A DNA stretch of 64,000 nucleotides from Agrobacterium cavarae (GCF_004310285.1 NZ_SISF01000023.1:186001-250000), one strand, 5' to 3'; shown: positions 54,534 through 63,816, counted from the first letter of the stretch. Numbers and translations are program-made. The notes: a model not told the origin generated them from the letters alone.

Positions 54534-56750
54534 ATGAGCACTTACACCAATTTCAAAATCGAAACCGATGCAGACGGCATTGCCCTTGTGACCTGGGACA
54601 TGCCTGAAAAATCCATGAATGTTTTCACCGCCGAGGTGATGGAAGAGCTGAACGCCATCGTCGATGCAACGGTTGCGGACGCAGCCGTCAAGGGCGTAGT
54701 CTTTACCTCCGGCAAGAGCACTTTCTCCGGCGGCGCCGATCTTTCGATGATCAAGTCGATGTTCTCCTTCTACCATGAAGAGAAGACGAAGAACCCGGAT
54801 GAAGCAGCCCAGAAGCTCTTCAATCTCGTCGGCAAGATGAATGGTCTCTTCCGCAAGATCGAAACCAACGGCAAGCCCTGGGTCTCCGCCATCAACGGCA
54901 CCTGCATGGGCGGCGCCTTCGAACTGTCGCTCGCCTGCCATGGCCGCGTGGCTTCGAGCGCGAAAAGCGTCAAGATCGCGCTTCCGGAAGTCAAGGTCGG
55001 CATCTTCCCCGGCGCCGGTGGCACGCAGCGCGTTTCGCGCCTGACCGATGCGCAGTCGGCGTTGCAGATGATGACGACCGGCCAGTCTCTGACTGCCCAG
55101 CGCGCCAAGGCGATGAACCTGGTGCATCAGGTCGTGGAGCCGGATCAGTTGATTGCCGCTGCCAAGCAGATGATCAAGGACGGTTTGAAACCCATCGCCC
55201 CATGGGACGAAAGAGGCTTCAAGGCACCCGGCGGCGGCATCTGGACGCCAGCGGCCGCACAGCTCTGGCCAGCCGCACCGGCGATCCTGCGCCGTGAAAG
55301 CGCCGGCAACTATCCGGCCGCGCTCGCCATCCTGAAATGCGTCTATGAGGGCCTGCAGCTGCCCTTCGACACCGCACTGAAGGTCGAGCAGCGCTACTTC
55401 ACCGAGATCCTTCGCTCGAAGGAAGCCTTCGCGATGATCCGCTCGCTGTTCATTTCCATGCAGGAACTGGGCAAGGGCGCACGCCGCCCTGCCGGTCAGC
55501 CGAAGAGCGACTTGAAGCATGTCGGTGTTGTCGGCGCCGGCTTCATGGGCGCCTCCATTGCCTATGTCACGGCTGTCGCAGGCCTCTACGTCACGCTGAT
55601 CGACCGCGATGAGGAAGCCGCAGCCAAGGGCAAGACCACCTGTGAAGGTCTGGTCAAGGGTTCCGTCGACAAGGGCCGGATGACGCCGGAGGAGGGTGCC
55701 GCCATTCTCGCGCGCATCACCCCAACGTCGGATTACAACGCGCTGAAGACGGCAAACCTGGTCATCGAGGCCGTCTTCGAAGACCGCGACGTGAAGAAGG
55801 CCGTCATCGAACAGGTGGAAGCGGTTCTGCCGGAAGGCGCGATCTTTGCCTCCAACACCTCGACGCTGCCGATCACCGGCCTTGCGAAGAACTCCAAGCG
55901 CCCGGTGGATTTCATCGGCATTCACTTCTTCTCGCCCGTCGAGAAGATGATGCTGACCGAAGTGATCCTCGGCAAGGAGACCGGCGACAAGGCGCTCGCC
56001 GTCGCGCTGGATTACGTCGCCAAAATCAAGAAGACCCCGATTGTCGTCAACGACACGCGCGGCTTCTTCGTCAATCGTTGCGTGCTGCGCTACATGGCAG
56101 AAAGCTATGAAATGCTGATCGAAGGCGTGCCGCCGACGATGATCGAAAACGCCGCAAAATTCGCCGGCATGCCGGTCGGCCCGCTGGCGCTGAACGATGA
56201 GGTGGCGATCGATCTGTCCTACAAGATCCTGAAAGCCACGGCTGCGGATCTCGGAGACAAGGCCGTCGATCCACGCCACATGGAGTTGGTCAAGAAGCTG
56301 GTGGAAGACGAAGGCCGTTTCGGCCGCAAGAACTCCAAGGGCTTCTACGACTACCCGCCGAAGCCCGCCAAGAAATCCCTCTGGCCCGGCCTGAAGGACC
56401 TCTACGCGCAGAAGAAGCCAGAGGACGTTGACATGGACGTGCTGAAGCAGCGCTTCCTCGTCACCGTAGCACTGGAAGCGGCCCGCACGGTGGAAGAGGG
56501 CATTGTGACCGATCCGCGTGAGGCCGATGTCGGCTCTATCCTCGGCTTCGGCTTCGCGCCCTATACCGGTGGCGCTCTGTCCTACATCGACGGTATGGGT
56601 GTTGCGAACTTCGTGGCACTGGCAGAAAAGCTCGAAGCTGAATACGGCCCGCGCTTTGCCCCGACGCCACTCTTGAAGGATCTGGCTGCCAAGGGCGAGA
56701 CCTTCTACGGTCGCTTCGACCCCTATGCCAAAGCTGCCAAGGCCGCTTGA
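54534..56750 (+). CDS. fadB: FadB-type multifunctional beta-oxidation enzyme
   Basis: The 738-residue protein has an N-terminal enoyl-CoA hydratase/isomerase domain (SGGADLSMIKSMF, GTCMGGAFELSLACHGRVA, FPGAGGTQRVSRL) and a 3-hydroxyacyl-CoA dehydrogenase part. In the latter the NAD-binding fold VGVVGAGFMGASIAYV is at about 333, with FASNTSTLPIT and FIGIHFFSPVEKM. It hydrates enoyl-CoA and oxidises 3-hydroxyacyl-CoA, feeding the thiolase encoded upstream. ATG 54534 with AGGG is preferred; 25 upstream codons overlap the small gene. Confidence 0.95.
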   Translation: MSTYTNFKIETDADGIALVTWDMPEKSMNVFTAEVMEELNAIVDATVADAAVKGVVFTSGKSTFSGGADLSMIKSMFSFYHEEKTKNPDEAAQKLFNLVGKMNGLFRKIETNGKPWVSAINGTCMGGAFELSLACHGRVASSAKSVKIALPEVKVGIFPGAGGTQRVSRLTDAQSALQMMTTGQSLTAQRAKAMNLVHQVVEPDQLIAAAKQMIKDGLKPIAPWDERGFKAPGGGIWTPAAAQLWPAAPAILRRESAGNYPAALAILKCVYEGLQLPFDTALKVEQRYFTEILRSKEAFAMIRSLFISMQELGKGARRPAGQPKSDLKHVGVVGAGFMGASIAYVTAVAGLYVTLIDRDEEAAAKGKTTCEGLVKGSVDKGRMTPEEGAAILARITPTSDYNALKTANLVIEAVFEDRDVKKAVIEQVEAVLPEGAIFASNTSTLPITGLAKNSKRPVDFIGIHFFSPVEKMMLTEVILGKETGDKALAVALDYVAKIKKTPIVVNDTRGFFVNRCVLRYMAESYEMLIEGVPPTMIENAAKFAGMPVGPLALNDEVAIDLSYKILKATAADLGDKAVDPRHMELVKKLVEDEGRFGRKNSKGFYDYPPKPAKKSLWPGLKDLYAQKKPEDVDMDVLKQRFLVTVALEAARTVEEGIVTDPREADVGSILGFGFAPYTGGALSYIDGMGVANFVALAEKLEAEYGPRFAPTPLLKDLAAKGETFYGRFDPYAKAAKAA

Positions 56751-56771
56751 GCGAAACAGGTCACAACAACG

Positions 56772-56802
56772 AAAAGGCGGCCATCCGGTCGCCTTTTTCT
56801 TT
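56772..56802 (+). terminator. Terminator after the beta-oxidation operon
   Basis: AAAAGGCG (56772-56779) pairs with CGCCTTTT (56790-56797), with inner GCC/GGT pairs, followed by TCTTTT. It lies 22 nt after the fadB stop. Confidence 0.85.
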
Positions 56803-56923
56803 TGTGCGAGCGCGGCGCGCTTCCTCCAGGCGGTACTGCATCCTTTTGCCCCCTCCGGCGTTTGGAGAAGGAGTTCTCCTGAGCATGATCGGGAGCCCAA
56901 GGATATTCCAAAAGGAGATGTGA

Positions 56924-57331
56924 ATGAGAGCGCCCGCACGATCCCACGGTTTCGACAAGCCGGCCGACCTGGAAGACGAACTGGCTCAGTTGGACGAAGA
57001 GCGGGCAGACGAAAAGCCGAAAGCGCTCGATCGTCGTCCGGCCCCGCCAAAGCCCGGAAGAAAACCTGCGGAAGAAGCATCGCTGCAAGCACAGATCGCA
57101 GACCTGCGCCGTGATCTCGACGAGGTCCGTCGCGAGGTCGAGAAGCTGAGCGCATCGCGAAATGCGCCATCTCGCTCGAGTTCATATGACACCCCGAACT
57201 GGCTCCCCGTCGTCCGATCCGTCGCCATCACTTCGCTCGCGAGCCGGATCTTCGCCTCGTCGCCGATGATCGCACTTCTCGTGGCGGCCGTTCCGTTCGC
57301 ACTTGGCCTCACCGCGGGATCGAAACAATAA
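56924..57331 (+). CDS. Hypothetical protein with coiled coil and C-terminal membrane helix
   Basis: The 135-residue protein has a charged N-terminus (EDELAQLDEERADEKPK), a Pro/Lys linker, a coiled coil (LQAQIADLRRDLDEVRREVE, about 58-80) and a hydrophobic C-terminus (SPMIALLVAAVPFALGLTAG). AAAGGAG precedes the ATG, so translation is well supported. I do not recognise a family; the tail-anchored layout suggests a membrane-bound adaptor. Confidence 0.65.
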   Translation: MRAPARSHGFDKPADLEDELAQLDEERADEKPKALDRRPAPPKPGRKPAEEASLQAQIADLRRDLDEVRREVEKLSASRNAPSRSSSYDTPNWLPVVRSVAITSLASRIFASSPMIALLVAAVPFALGLTAGSKQ

Positions 57332-57568
57332 GCCTCTGATCAGCGTCCAGAGCACGCCTTTTATGGAGCGGGGGCGAGGAACATCTGGTTCCTCGCTCCC
57401 CTCTTTTTGATAGCGTCAGAAGCTTCGAAACGGGCTGAAGAAAAACTGTCAAAAAAGTTCGTCCGGGCGCTTGCCATGTCCGAACAAGATGCTATAACCC
57501 CGCTCACTTCCGGGGCGGAACACTCCCCGGCGCTTCAAAAAAGCGAAGGTTCTTCAAGAGCCTGTAGT

Positions 57569-57644
57569 GCCCGGATAGCTCAGTTGGTAGAGCAGCGGAT
57601 TGAAAATCCGCGTGTCGGTGGTTCAAATCCGCCTCCGGGCACCA
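57569..57644 (+). tRNA. tRNA-Phe (anticodon GAA)
   Basis: The acceptor arm GCCCGGA pairs with TCCGGGC, the D-arm is AGCTCAGTTGGTAGAGC, the anticodon stem CGGAT/ATCCG holds GAA, and the T-arm has GGTTCAAATCC. The 3' ACCA is encoded; length 76 nt. Downstream sequence changes abruptly to AT-richer, accessory DNA, and tRNA-Phe is a common integration site. Confidence 0.97.
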
Positions 57645-57791
57645 TTAGATCCTTAATATCATTGGTGCTTTAAAAAGCTCTTTGATCCTGCATATGCTAG
57701 AAATACAGCAGCACAAATCTTGCACACCCCAAAAAATTGCTCTTTTCCTTCAAGGCTCGTTTTGCAAGATGCGGCTTGAATTAGCGCGGCT

Positions 57792-58380
57792 TTAACTCAC
57801 GTCAACCAAAGCGAGGCCAACACCAACTTTCAAGCTAGCAAGAAGCTTAGTATTGCGGATGGAATTTGCAGCAGGGTCAGCATTTTCCAACGAGAATCTG
57901 TATAGAGGCGCACGGCGTCGGCCCGACCTCGATCAACATCTCTCAGGCCCTGCAAGGCGTTTAGCATGATCGGAAAAAACGTAACGATGAACGCATCGCT
58001 GAGCTGCGCGGAGCGTGGGTTAGGCGCATACATCGAGATGAGAGGCGCGACGGCGACAATAGGTGTGATCTGTACGAAGACGGTAATCGGAGCAAGGAAC
58101 AACTCGATGATACGAGATTGCGCTAAAATGACAGCCACCTTGACGCCTCCGACTGTGGTAAGGAGCAGTGCACAAAGTCCTGTGCCAGCGGTGTTCACAA
58201 ATGCAGGCCCTAGTATCCTCCCAGTCGGGCAACAAAGTGCTACCTACAAGGGCGGGGCTAGGATTATATAAGTCGGCACCTGGCTGTAGCGAGCAATAAG
58301 CTCCCAAGCAAAATTACGAAAAGAGCACCCAGAGCGGCAACAGCTATGCGGTGAGCGTTGAGGAAAGATTCTGACTGCAC
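57792..58380 (-). pseudogene. ABC transporter permease remnant with multiple frameshifts
   Basis: Different frames of the minus strand carry successive pieces of one TauC/SsuC-type permease: FLNAHRIAVAALGALFVILL, then WELIARYSQVPTYI, then PSPALVGSTLLPDWEDTRA, then NTAGTGLCALLLTTVGG to LQGLRDVDRGRADAVRLYTD, then LLASLKVGVGLALV. At least four frameshifts are needed to join them, and the C-terminus is short. The gene is dead. It is probably a remnant of an old transporter operon interrupted when accessory DNA entered beside tRNA-Phe. Confidence 0.85.
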
Positions 58381-58613
58381 TGCGCGGCACGAAAATCCAT
58401 TTACGTTCAATACGTATAATCGGCAACAATGTTGCGAAGCTTGCGAGGATCATAAGTAATACGCAAATCGTTGATCAAGTTTTTTGCGTGGTTTATAACG
58501 TTTTCTTACCCATTCCGAAATGTTGACCGGCGTTCTCTACGTTGAATTGCGGACAAGCTGTCGACTAACGTCACCATCAGTGTATTCTCGGTCTACCAGC
58601 GGAGAACCACATT

Positions 58614-59072
58614 TTGACGTTTATTGATCCGAAGAGTATCCAAGCAATTATTGCCATATTTCAGCCAGTAGGTCGTTTCCTAACCCATCGCTTCACACGC
58701 GGCCTAAAGTTGGCAGATTACGAGATCGACAGTGGGCAATTCTTGAACCTTCACATGAAAAACACTTTCGGAAGCCCGATAAAGATCGAGAAAATAGTCG
58801 TCTATTCACCGAGAAGAGACCAATCGCTGCTATACAGGAGAACGCCTGCAATGAGAGCGGACGAGGAAGCTGTTTTTCAGGTAAGCATCGATGTTCTCCA
58901 GCCCGTGTATGTCGCTTTTGACTGGCGGCCTATTGATAAAATCACCGCGTCAGAATCTCGCCTCGATAAAATTCGTTCCGTCTGTAGGCGACATTTTCCT
59001 ACCCGAGTCAAATTCACAGCGAACCAAATCGCCGCCATAGCGGAGCTACCTCCGCGCAGGGCGGCGGACTGA
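58614..59072 (+). CDS. Unrecognised soluble protein, TTG start
   Basis: The 152-residue ORF begins MTFIDPKSIQAIIAIFQPVG from TTG 58614, with GGAG 9 nt upstream. Residues 45-110 look like a beta-sandwich (NLHMKNTFGSPIKIEKIVVY, then VFQVSIDVLQPVYVAFDW). There is no signal peptide or membrane segment. I do not recognise it. It lies between the dead permease and the methyltransferase operon; codon use is less GC-rich than in the core genes. It may belong to the defence-like island or be a stray gene. Confidence 0.5.
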   Translation: MTFIDPKSIQAIIAIFQPVGRFLTHRFTRGLKLADYEIDSGQFLNLHMKNTFGSPIKIEKIVVYSPRRDQSLLYRRTPAMRADEEAVFQVSIDVLQPVYVAFDWRPIDKITASESRLDKIRSVCRRHFPTRVKFTANQIAAIAELPPRRAAD

Positions 59073-59192
59073 TCGGCCAGCGAGCTGCCATAGTGCCAGC
59101 AGCGTGCTCCTTGGCCTCGCGCCATTTTCTACTTAAAGGGTTTACACAGCGACAGGTTTCGGCTCCTTCGAAACTACTATAGCTCCAATCTC

Positions 59193-59215
59193 ACGGATAG
59201 AGTATTAACGGATAG
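59193..59215. repeat. Direct repeat before the methyltransferase gene
   Basis: ACGGATAG occurs at 59193-59200 and again at 59208-59215, 15 bp apart, about 60 bp before the ATG. Paired direct repeats upstream of methyltransferase genes can be binding sites of control proteins; here this is only a suggestion. Confidence 0.35.
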
Positions 59216-59274
59216 GATGTGTCGGGGGGCCGCTACATCTGTAGTGATTCGCATCGTGCTTTACTCGGTTTTAT

Positions 59275-60552
59275 ATGCTTGACCTAAAAAAGGGCCGTGT
59301 CGCGCCTTTGACGTTCATTGACCTGTTCGCAGGCGCGGGAGGGCTGTCTGAGGGCTTTGTCCAAGCGGGCTTCGAGCCGATTGCCCATGTCGAGGCGGAC
59401 CTAGCCGCATCATTTACGCTGCGCACTAGGGAGGCTTATTATCGATTGAAATCGGCGGGGCTTTCGTCACAATACGACGAATATTTGTCTGGAAGACTAT
59501 CAAGAACCGAACTGTACAAAATCTCTCAAGTTCCGACACGTGTGATCAACGCAACAATTGGCCAAGAGACGTTAGACCAAATTTTTCGGCAGGTCGATTA
59601 CCTTATTGGAGATTGCAAGCCAGATCTTATTGTTGGCGGGCCCCCTTGTCAGGCGTATTCGTTAGTTGGCAGAGCAAGGTCTGAACTCAAAATGGTCGGG
59701 GACAAAAGGAACTATCTATTTCTCTATTACGCAGAGTTCCTCAAGCGCTACAAGCCAAAATATTTTGTATTCGAAAATGTTGTCGGCCTCCTTTCTGCCA
59801 AGGAGAAGGAGGGTCGCCGCTATTTGGATATGATGCTGTCTCTGTTTAAGGACGCGGGTTACTCCGTAGAATGGAAAGTTCTATCCGCCGAAAAATTTGG
59901 TGTGCCCCAAAAACGCAAGCGCATAATCCTAGTGGGAAAATTCGGTGCCGAAAGTGGATTTTTTCCTGAGATTGCAGAGGTTGATGCGAACTTTTTTGTC
60001 CGAGACGCGATTGGCGACCTGCCGCCTATAAGAGCAGGTGAAGGCACCCCCTACGTTACGACAGTCTCCGCGCAACCAAGTCCGTGGCTTCGCCAATCTG
60101 GAATTTTAGCGTCCAATAATAAGGTTACGTGGCATGCCGCTCGTCCCCACAACGAAAGGGACCTGAGCATCTTTAAAGAAGTCGTAAACAGGTGGGTGAA
60201 GCTGAAGGAAAGACTGTCCTACGACGAACTTCCCGAAAAGCTCAAGAATCACAAGAACCGAACGTCGTTCACGGATAGGTTTAAAGTTGTGGCTCCTGAT
60301 GTGAGTTTTTCTCATACCATTGTGGCTCATATCGCGAAGGACGGAAATTATTATATCCACCCGGACCTCACGCAAAACCGGTCGCTGACACCAAGAGAAG
60401 TCGCAAGACTTCAGACATTCCCTGATGATTATTTTTTTGAAAGTGCAAGCGGCCAACCCAGCCGCACAGCGGCATTTAAGCAGATAGGTAATGCAGTCCC
60501 TGTTGTGCTTGCGCGTCGAATAGCGGAATCAATTCGGAGGAATTGGAAATGA
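59275..60552 (+). CDS. DNA (cytosine-5-)-methyltransferase
   Basis: The 425-residue enzyme shows the C5-methyltransferase motifs in order: I FIDLFAGAGGLSEGF (residues 14-28), IV GGPPCQAYS with the catalytic cysteine at about 125, VI FENVVG, VIII QKRKRIILVG, IX TPREVARLQTFPDDY and X QIGNAVPV. The target-recognition region between VIII and IX is short and not recognisable. The stop overlaps the next start by 4 nt (ATGA), so it is translated with the kinase-like gene. There is no clear ribosome site before ATG 59275. AT-richer codon use suggests transfer. Confidence 0.95.
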   Translation: MLDLKKGRVAPLTFIDLFAGAGGLSEGFVQAGFEPIAHVEADLAASFTLRTREAYYRLKSAGLSSQYDEYLSGRLSRTELYKISQVPTRVINATIGQETLDQIFRQVDYLIGDCKPDLIVGGPPCQAYSLVGRARSELKMVGDKRNYLFLYYAEFLKRYKPKYFVFENVVGLLSAKEKEGRRYLDMMLSLFKDAGYSVEWKVLSAEKFGVPQKRKRIILVGKFGAESGFFPEIAEVDANFFVRDAIGDLPPIRAGEGTPYVTTVSAQPSPWLRQSGILASNNKVTWHAARPHNERDLSIFKEVVNRWVKLKERLSYDELPEKLKNHKNRTSFTDRFKVVAPDVSFSHTIVAHIAKDGNYYIHPDLTQNRSLTPREVARLQTFPDDYFFESASGQPSRTAAFKQIGNAVPVVLARRIAESIRRNWK

Positions 60553-62720
60553 CTGATGACGGCACATTTTCTATCCGGCCCGCGGGTAGACATATCCTTA
60601 CTATCGGGCGCGATCTTATTCAGGATCCCTATGCAGCCGTTGTCGAGCTAGTCAAAAACGCTTTCGATGCGGACTCCGAATATGTTCTGCTTGAATTCAA
60701 TGCAGATTCTGAGGCCGGTAAGTACACGATAGTGGTTTCCGATGGGGGCCACGGAATGTCGCGAAGCGATGTAGTGAATAGATGGCTCGTTCCCTCTACT
60801 AGTGACAAACTGCACCGTAAAACGAGCCCTAATGGCCGAATTCTGCAAGGCAGGAAGGGAGTTGGTCGATTCGCGGCATCAATACTTGGCGATGATCTGC
60901 TTTTAGAAACCACAAACAAGAGCGGTGAGAAGACGTCGGTATTCATTCAGTGGGACGTTTTTGAGCAGGCCGACTATTTGGATGAGGTCGACCTGTTGAT
61001 CGACACGCGGACAGTGTCCCAGATGCCAGGGACTATTCTTACAATGCAGGGAGGCCGTGTAGGGCTTGAAGAGTGGAACGACGCACAGTTCAAAAGACTG
61101 AAGTACGAACTCAGAAAGCTTACACCCCCTACAACTGCTATATCCGGCATAGAGATTAAGCAGGAAAAATTTGATATACGACTGAAGGTGTCTGGCTTCG
61201 CGGGTGTACCCGATGCCGACGAAACTATTGATTCGTTTCCTATACTTGAGTTTTACGATTATATGATCTCGGGGCACGTTGATGAGCGGGGCCTCGGCAA
61301 GTTACGATACTCAACTCAAAAAATAGACAATGCCAGCAGCGAAGAATTCGATGTCGATTTTTCAGACCTGTATGAAAAAACATGCGGATCTCTTAAATTC
61401 GACATTAGAGTTTATGACCGCGATAAGGATGACATTGATCAGATTATCCGCAGAGGTCTTAAGGATCGCGAAGGAAATTACTTAGGGAACTTGGCCGCAC
61501 GCCAACTGCTGAACCTCAACAACGGTATCGGCGTCTATAGAAATGGCTTCAGGATTCGTCCGCTCGGCGACGCGCAATACGATTGGTTGAAGCTGAATCA
61601 ACAGCGTATCCAAAACCCATCGAGGAAAATCGGTAGCAACCAAGTTATCGGATTCGTGCATATTGAATCAGAAGAGAAGTCAGGCCTAGTTGAAAAAAGC
61701 GCGCGTGATGGCCTCAAAGAAAATACCGCCTACAACAGACTTATCGAAATCACGCAGAGCGTCATTGAGCAGCTCGAACGACGGAGATTTGCTCTTCGTA
61801 GGTCTCTTGAACTCGGCAAACCCAAATCCAGAGTTGAAAGGCAGATAAGTCAGCTTTTCACAAATGACCACGTGAAAGTTGATATTGTCACGAGACTGGA
61901 GAGATCCGGAATTGATGCAAAGGTCACTCGGGAAATCTCCGATATACTTTCCCGTGATATGGCTGAAAAAAACAAAGCCGCTGAGAGCATAAGGCAGACG
62001 GTAGCTGTCTATCAGGGACAGGCAACACTCGGAAAAATTGTTAATGTTGTTCTTCATGAAGGGCGCAGACCCCTCAATTTCTTCAAGAATCAAGTTCCTA
62101 ACCTCGATTATTGGGCAAGCGTCTTCAACGATAATCCTACGTCAGACAACCTGTCCAAGATCCTTCCTATAGCTAATGAGTTAGGTCACAACGCGAAGGT
62201 GTTTGTTGAGCTCTTTAGCCGTCTTGACCCATTAGCCGCCGGGAAACGCGCTGAATCGCATCTTTTTAAGTTAGCGAGCACGCTCGATGGTGCACTTAAA
62301 GTTTTCGAGACGACCATGAGCGACCTCGGCATTAAAGCAGCTCTAGAAGGTCCGTCTGATTTCGAGTTCTTAGGATGGAAAGAAGATTTCTACGCGATCT
62401 TCACAAACCTTATCGATAACAGCACCTATTGGCTGCGGGAGAAGAGGGTCGCCTCACCAACAATTACAATCCGGTTTGAGATTGAAGAAGGCAAGCTGGC
62501 CCACATTGACTATCGGGACAACGGCCCGGGAATTGACAAGGCTCTTATCGAAACAGAGGTGATATTTGATCCCGAGTTCTCGACGAAGACGGACGGTACG
62601 GGTCTCGGTCTCGCGATCGCAGGTGAGGCAGCTGCGAGAAACGGACTTGAACTCAAAGTATTAGAATCGGCAGATGGGGCATACTTTAGACTTCAGCCAG
62701 TAAGTGGGGGCGTACTGTGA
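60549..62720 (+). CDS. Soluble GHKL-ATPase / histidine-kinase fusion
   Basis: The 723-residue protein has no membrane segment. Residues 1-200 form an Hsp90/MutL/MORC-like GHKL ATPase: VVELVKNAFDADSEYV (Glu33, Asn37, Asp40), SDGGHGMSRSDV and GRKGVGRFAASIL. A long middle region follows. At about 503 there is a kinase-type acceptor box, VVLHEGRRPLNFF (His503), resembling the HExxxPL of histidine kinases. A second ATPase fold has NLIDNSTYWL, DNGPGI and GTGLGLAI (about 615-690). It thus joins a clamp-like ATPase to a kinase core. It overlaps the methyltransferase stop by 4 nt and is followed by the receiver gene. I recall Pfam families for an atypical kinase/receiver pair of this kind but cannot confirm membership. 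Confidence 0.8.
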   Translation: MTDDGTFSIRPAGRHILTIGRDLIQDPYAAVVELVKNAFDADSEYVLLEFNADSEAGKYTIVVSDGGHGMSRSDVVNRWLVPSTSDKLHRKTSPNGRILQGRKGVGRFAASILGDDLLLETTNKSGEKTSVFIQWDVFEQADYLDEVDLLIDTRTVSQMPGTILTMQGGRVGLEEWNDAQFKRLKYELRKLTPPTTAISGIEIKQEKFDIRLKVSGFAGVPDADETIDSFPILEFYDYMISGHVDERGLGKLRYSTQKIDNASSEEFDVDFSDLYEKTCGSLKFDIRVYDRDKDDIDQIIRRGLKDREGNYLGNLAARQLLNLNNGIGVYRNGFRIRPLGDAQYDWLKLNQQRIQNPSRKIGSNQVIGFVHIESEEKSGLVEKSARDGLKENTAYNRLIEITQSVIEQLERRRFALRRSLELGKPKSRVERQISQLFTNDHVKVDIVTRLERSGIDAKVTREISDILSRDMAEKNKAAESIRQTVAVYQGQATLGKIVNVVLHEGRRPLNFFKNQVPNLDYWASVFNDNPTSDNLSKILPIANELGHNAKVFVELFSRLDPLAAGKRAESHLFKLASTLDGALKVFETTMSDLGIKAALEGPSDFEFLGWKEDFYAIFTNLIDNSTYWLREKRVASPTITIRFEIEEGKLAHIDYRDNGPGIDKALIETEVIFDPEFSTKTDGTGLGLAIAGEAAARNGLELKVLESADGAYFRLQPVSGGVL

Positions 62721-63760
62721 GCATCAAGCTTTTACTTGTCGAGGACAACGAAGAGGATCGTCAAGGCTTCCTTCAAAGTGTCGAGCGCTTCAACCACGAG
62801 AAGAAGACAGAGATATCTGTCGTCGAGTGTAAGACACTAGACGATGCGCTTGAGAAAATTGATCGCAGCTTCGATGGTGCGGTAATCGATATGAAATTGG
62901 GGAACCAAGGTGGCGAAGGAAATGAGATTCTAAAACTAGTTGATGAATGGAATCTCCGAATGCCAATAGTTGTACTTACTGGGACACCCAGCGAGGCCGA
63001 CCACGCTTACGTTCACATTGACGTGCAGAAAAAAGGAGAAGCAGATAACCTGGTCATATTAGAGGACTTTAGGCAGATTCACGCCTCGGGGCTAACGAAA
63101 GTGATGGGTTCGCGTGGACTTCTCGAGAAATGCTTAAGTGACGTATATAAGAAAAACATTTTGAATCAGAAGGCCGCTTGGAAAGCGTATGGCATGGCTA
63201 ATTCTGAAAAATCAGAAAAGGCATTGATGCGGCATGTTCTCAATCACCTGATTCAAATGGTCGATCTTGACGAGGAAAGCTGTGTCGCAGAGGAGTTTTA
63301 CATTTATCCTCCGATAGGAGACGTCTTGAGAACCGGAAGTGTTGTCAGGCGCAGTGGGTCGAAGGACTATTATCTCGTTATAAATCCACTTTGTGATCTC
63401 ACGTTCAGAGAGAGCGGCGAATTCAATGCGAGAATGATTATGCTTTGCCGTATATCGACACTTACCGAATGCGAGATGCACCTGCCTGAGAAAAAGCAAA
63501 ATTCTGAGGGCAGAAAAACGTTGAAAAGAAACTTGGATGGGAACAACAAGTCGTCTTATCACGCGTTGCCGAAAACCGCCTTTTTTGATGGAGGCTACAT
63601 AGATTTCGAAGATATAATCTCGATCTCTAAAAGGAAGTTTAAAGATGGCTTCGAAGAGCCACTTCTGCAGATAGCTCCAGCCTTCATAAAAGACGTCACC
63701 GCGCGCCTTTCAGCATATTACGGTCGTCAAGGCCAACCCTCCCTTAGCAACGTCGATTGA
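62717..63760 (+). CDS. Receiver-domain protein with unknown C-terminal half
   Basis: The 347-residue protein has an N-terminal receiver: Asp10 (LLLVEDNEED), phospho-acceptor Asp58 (GAVIDMKLGN), Thr88 (VVLTGTP) and Lys105 near it. Residues about 140-347 lack a known DNA-binding or output fold I can name; a notable core is YYLVINPLCDLTFRES with a Cys-Asp pair. The start is a GTG overlapping the kinase stop by 4 nt (GTGA). It is probably phosphorylated by the kinase-like partner. The C-terminal part might be the effector; no nuclease motif is obvious. Confidence 0.8.
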   Translation: MSIKLLLVEDNEEDRQGFLQSVERFNHEKKTEISVVECKTLDDALEKIDRSFDGAVIDMKLGNQGGEGNEILKLVDEWNLRMPIVVLTGTPSEADHAYVHIDVQKKGEADNLVILEDFRQIHASGLTKVMGSRGLLEKCLSDVYKKNILNQKAAWKAYGMANSEKSEKALMRHVLNHLIQMVDLDEESCVAEEFYIYPPIGDVLRTGSVVRRSGSKDYYLVINPLCDLTFRESGEFNARMIMLCRISTLTECEMHLPEKKQNSEGRKTLKRNLDGNNKSSYHALPKTAFFDGGYIDFEDIISISKRKFKDGFEEPLLQIAPAFIKDVTARLSAYYGRQGQPSLSNVD

Positions 63761-63816
63761 AGTTCCTATATCTCCTCGATACAGCTATTCTGCTCCGCAG
63801 CACTTTAGGTATTTGA

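Noticed and set aside
54513..57185. 890-codon ORF on the minus strand across the FadB-type gene
   Set aside because: It is the antisense shadow of a GC-rich, strongly biased gene; it has no domain and the plus-strand protein is clear FadB.
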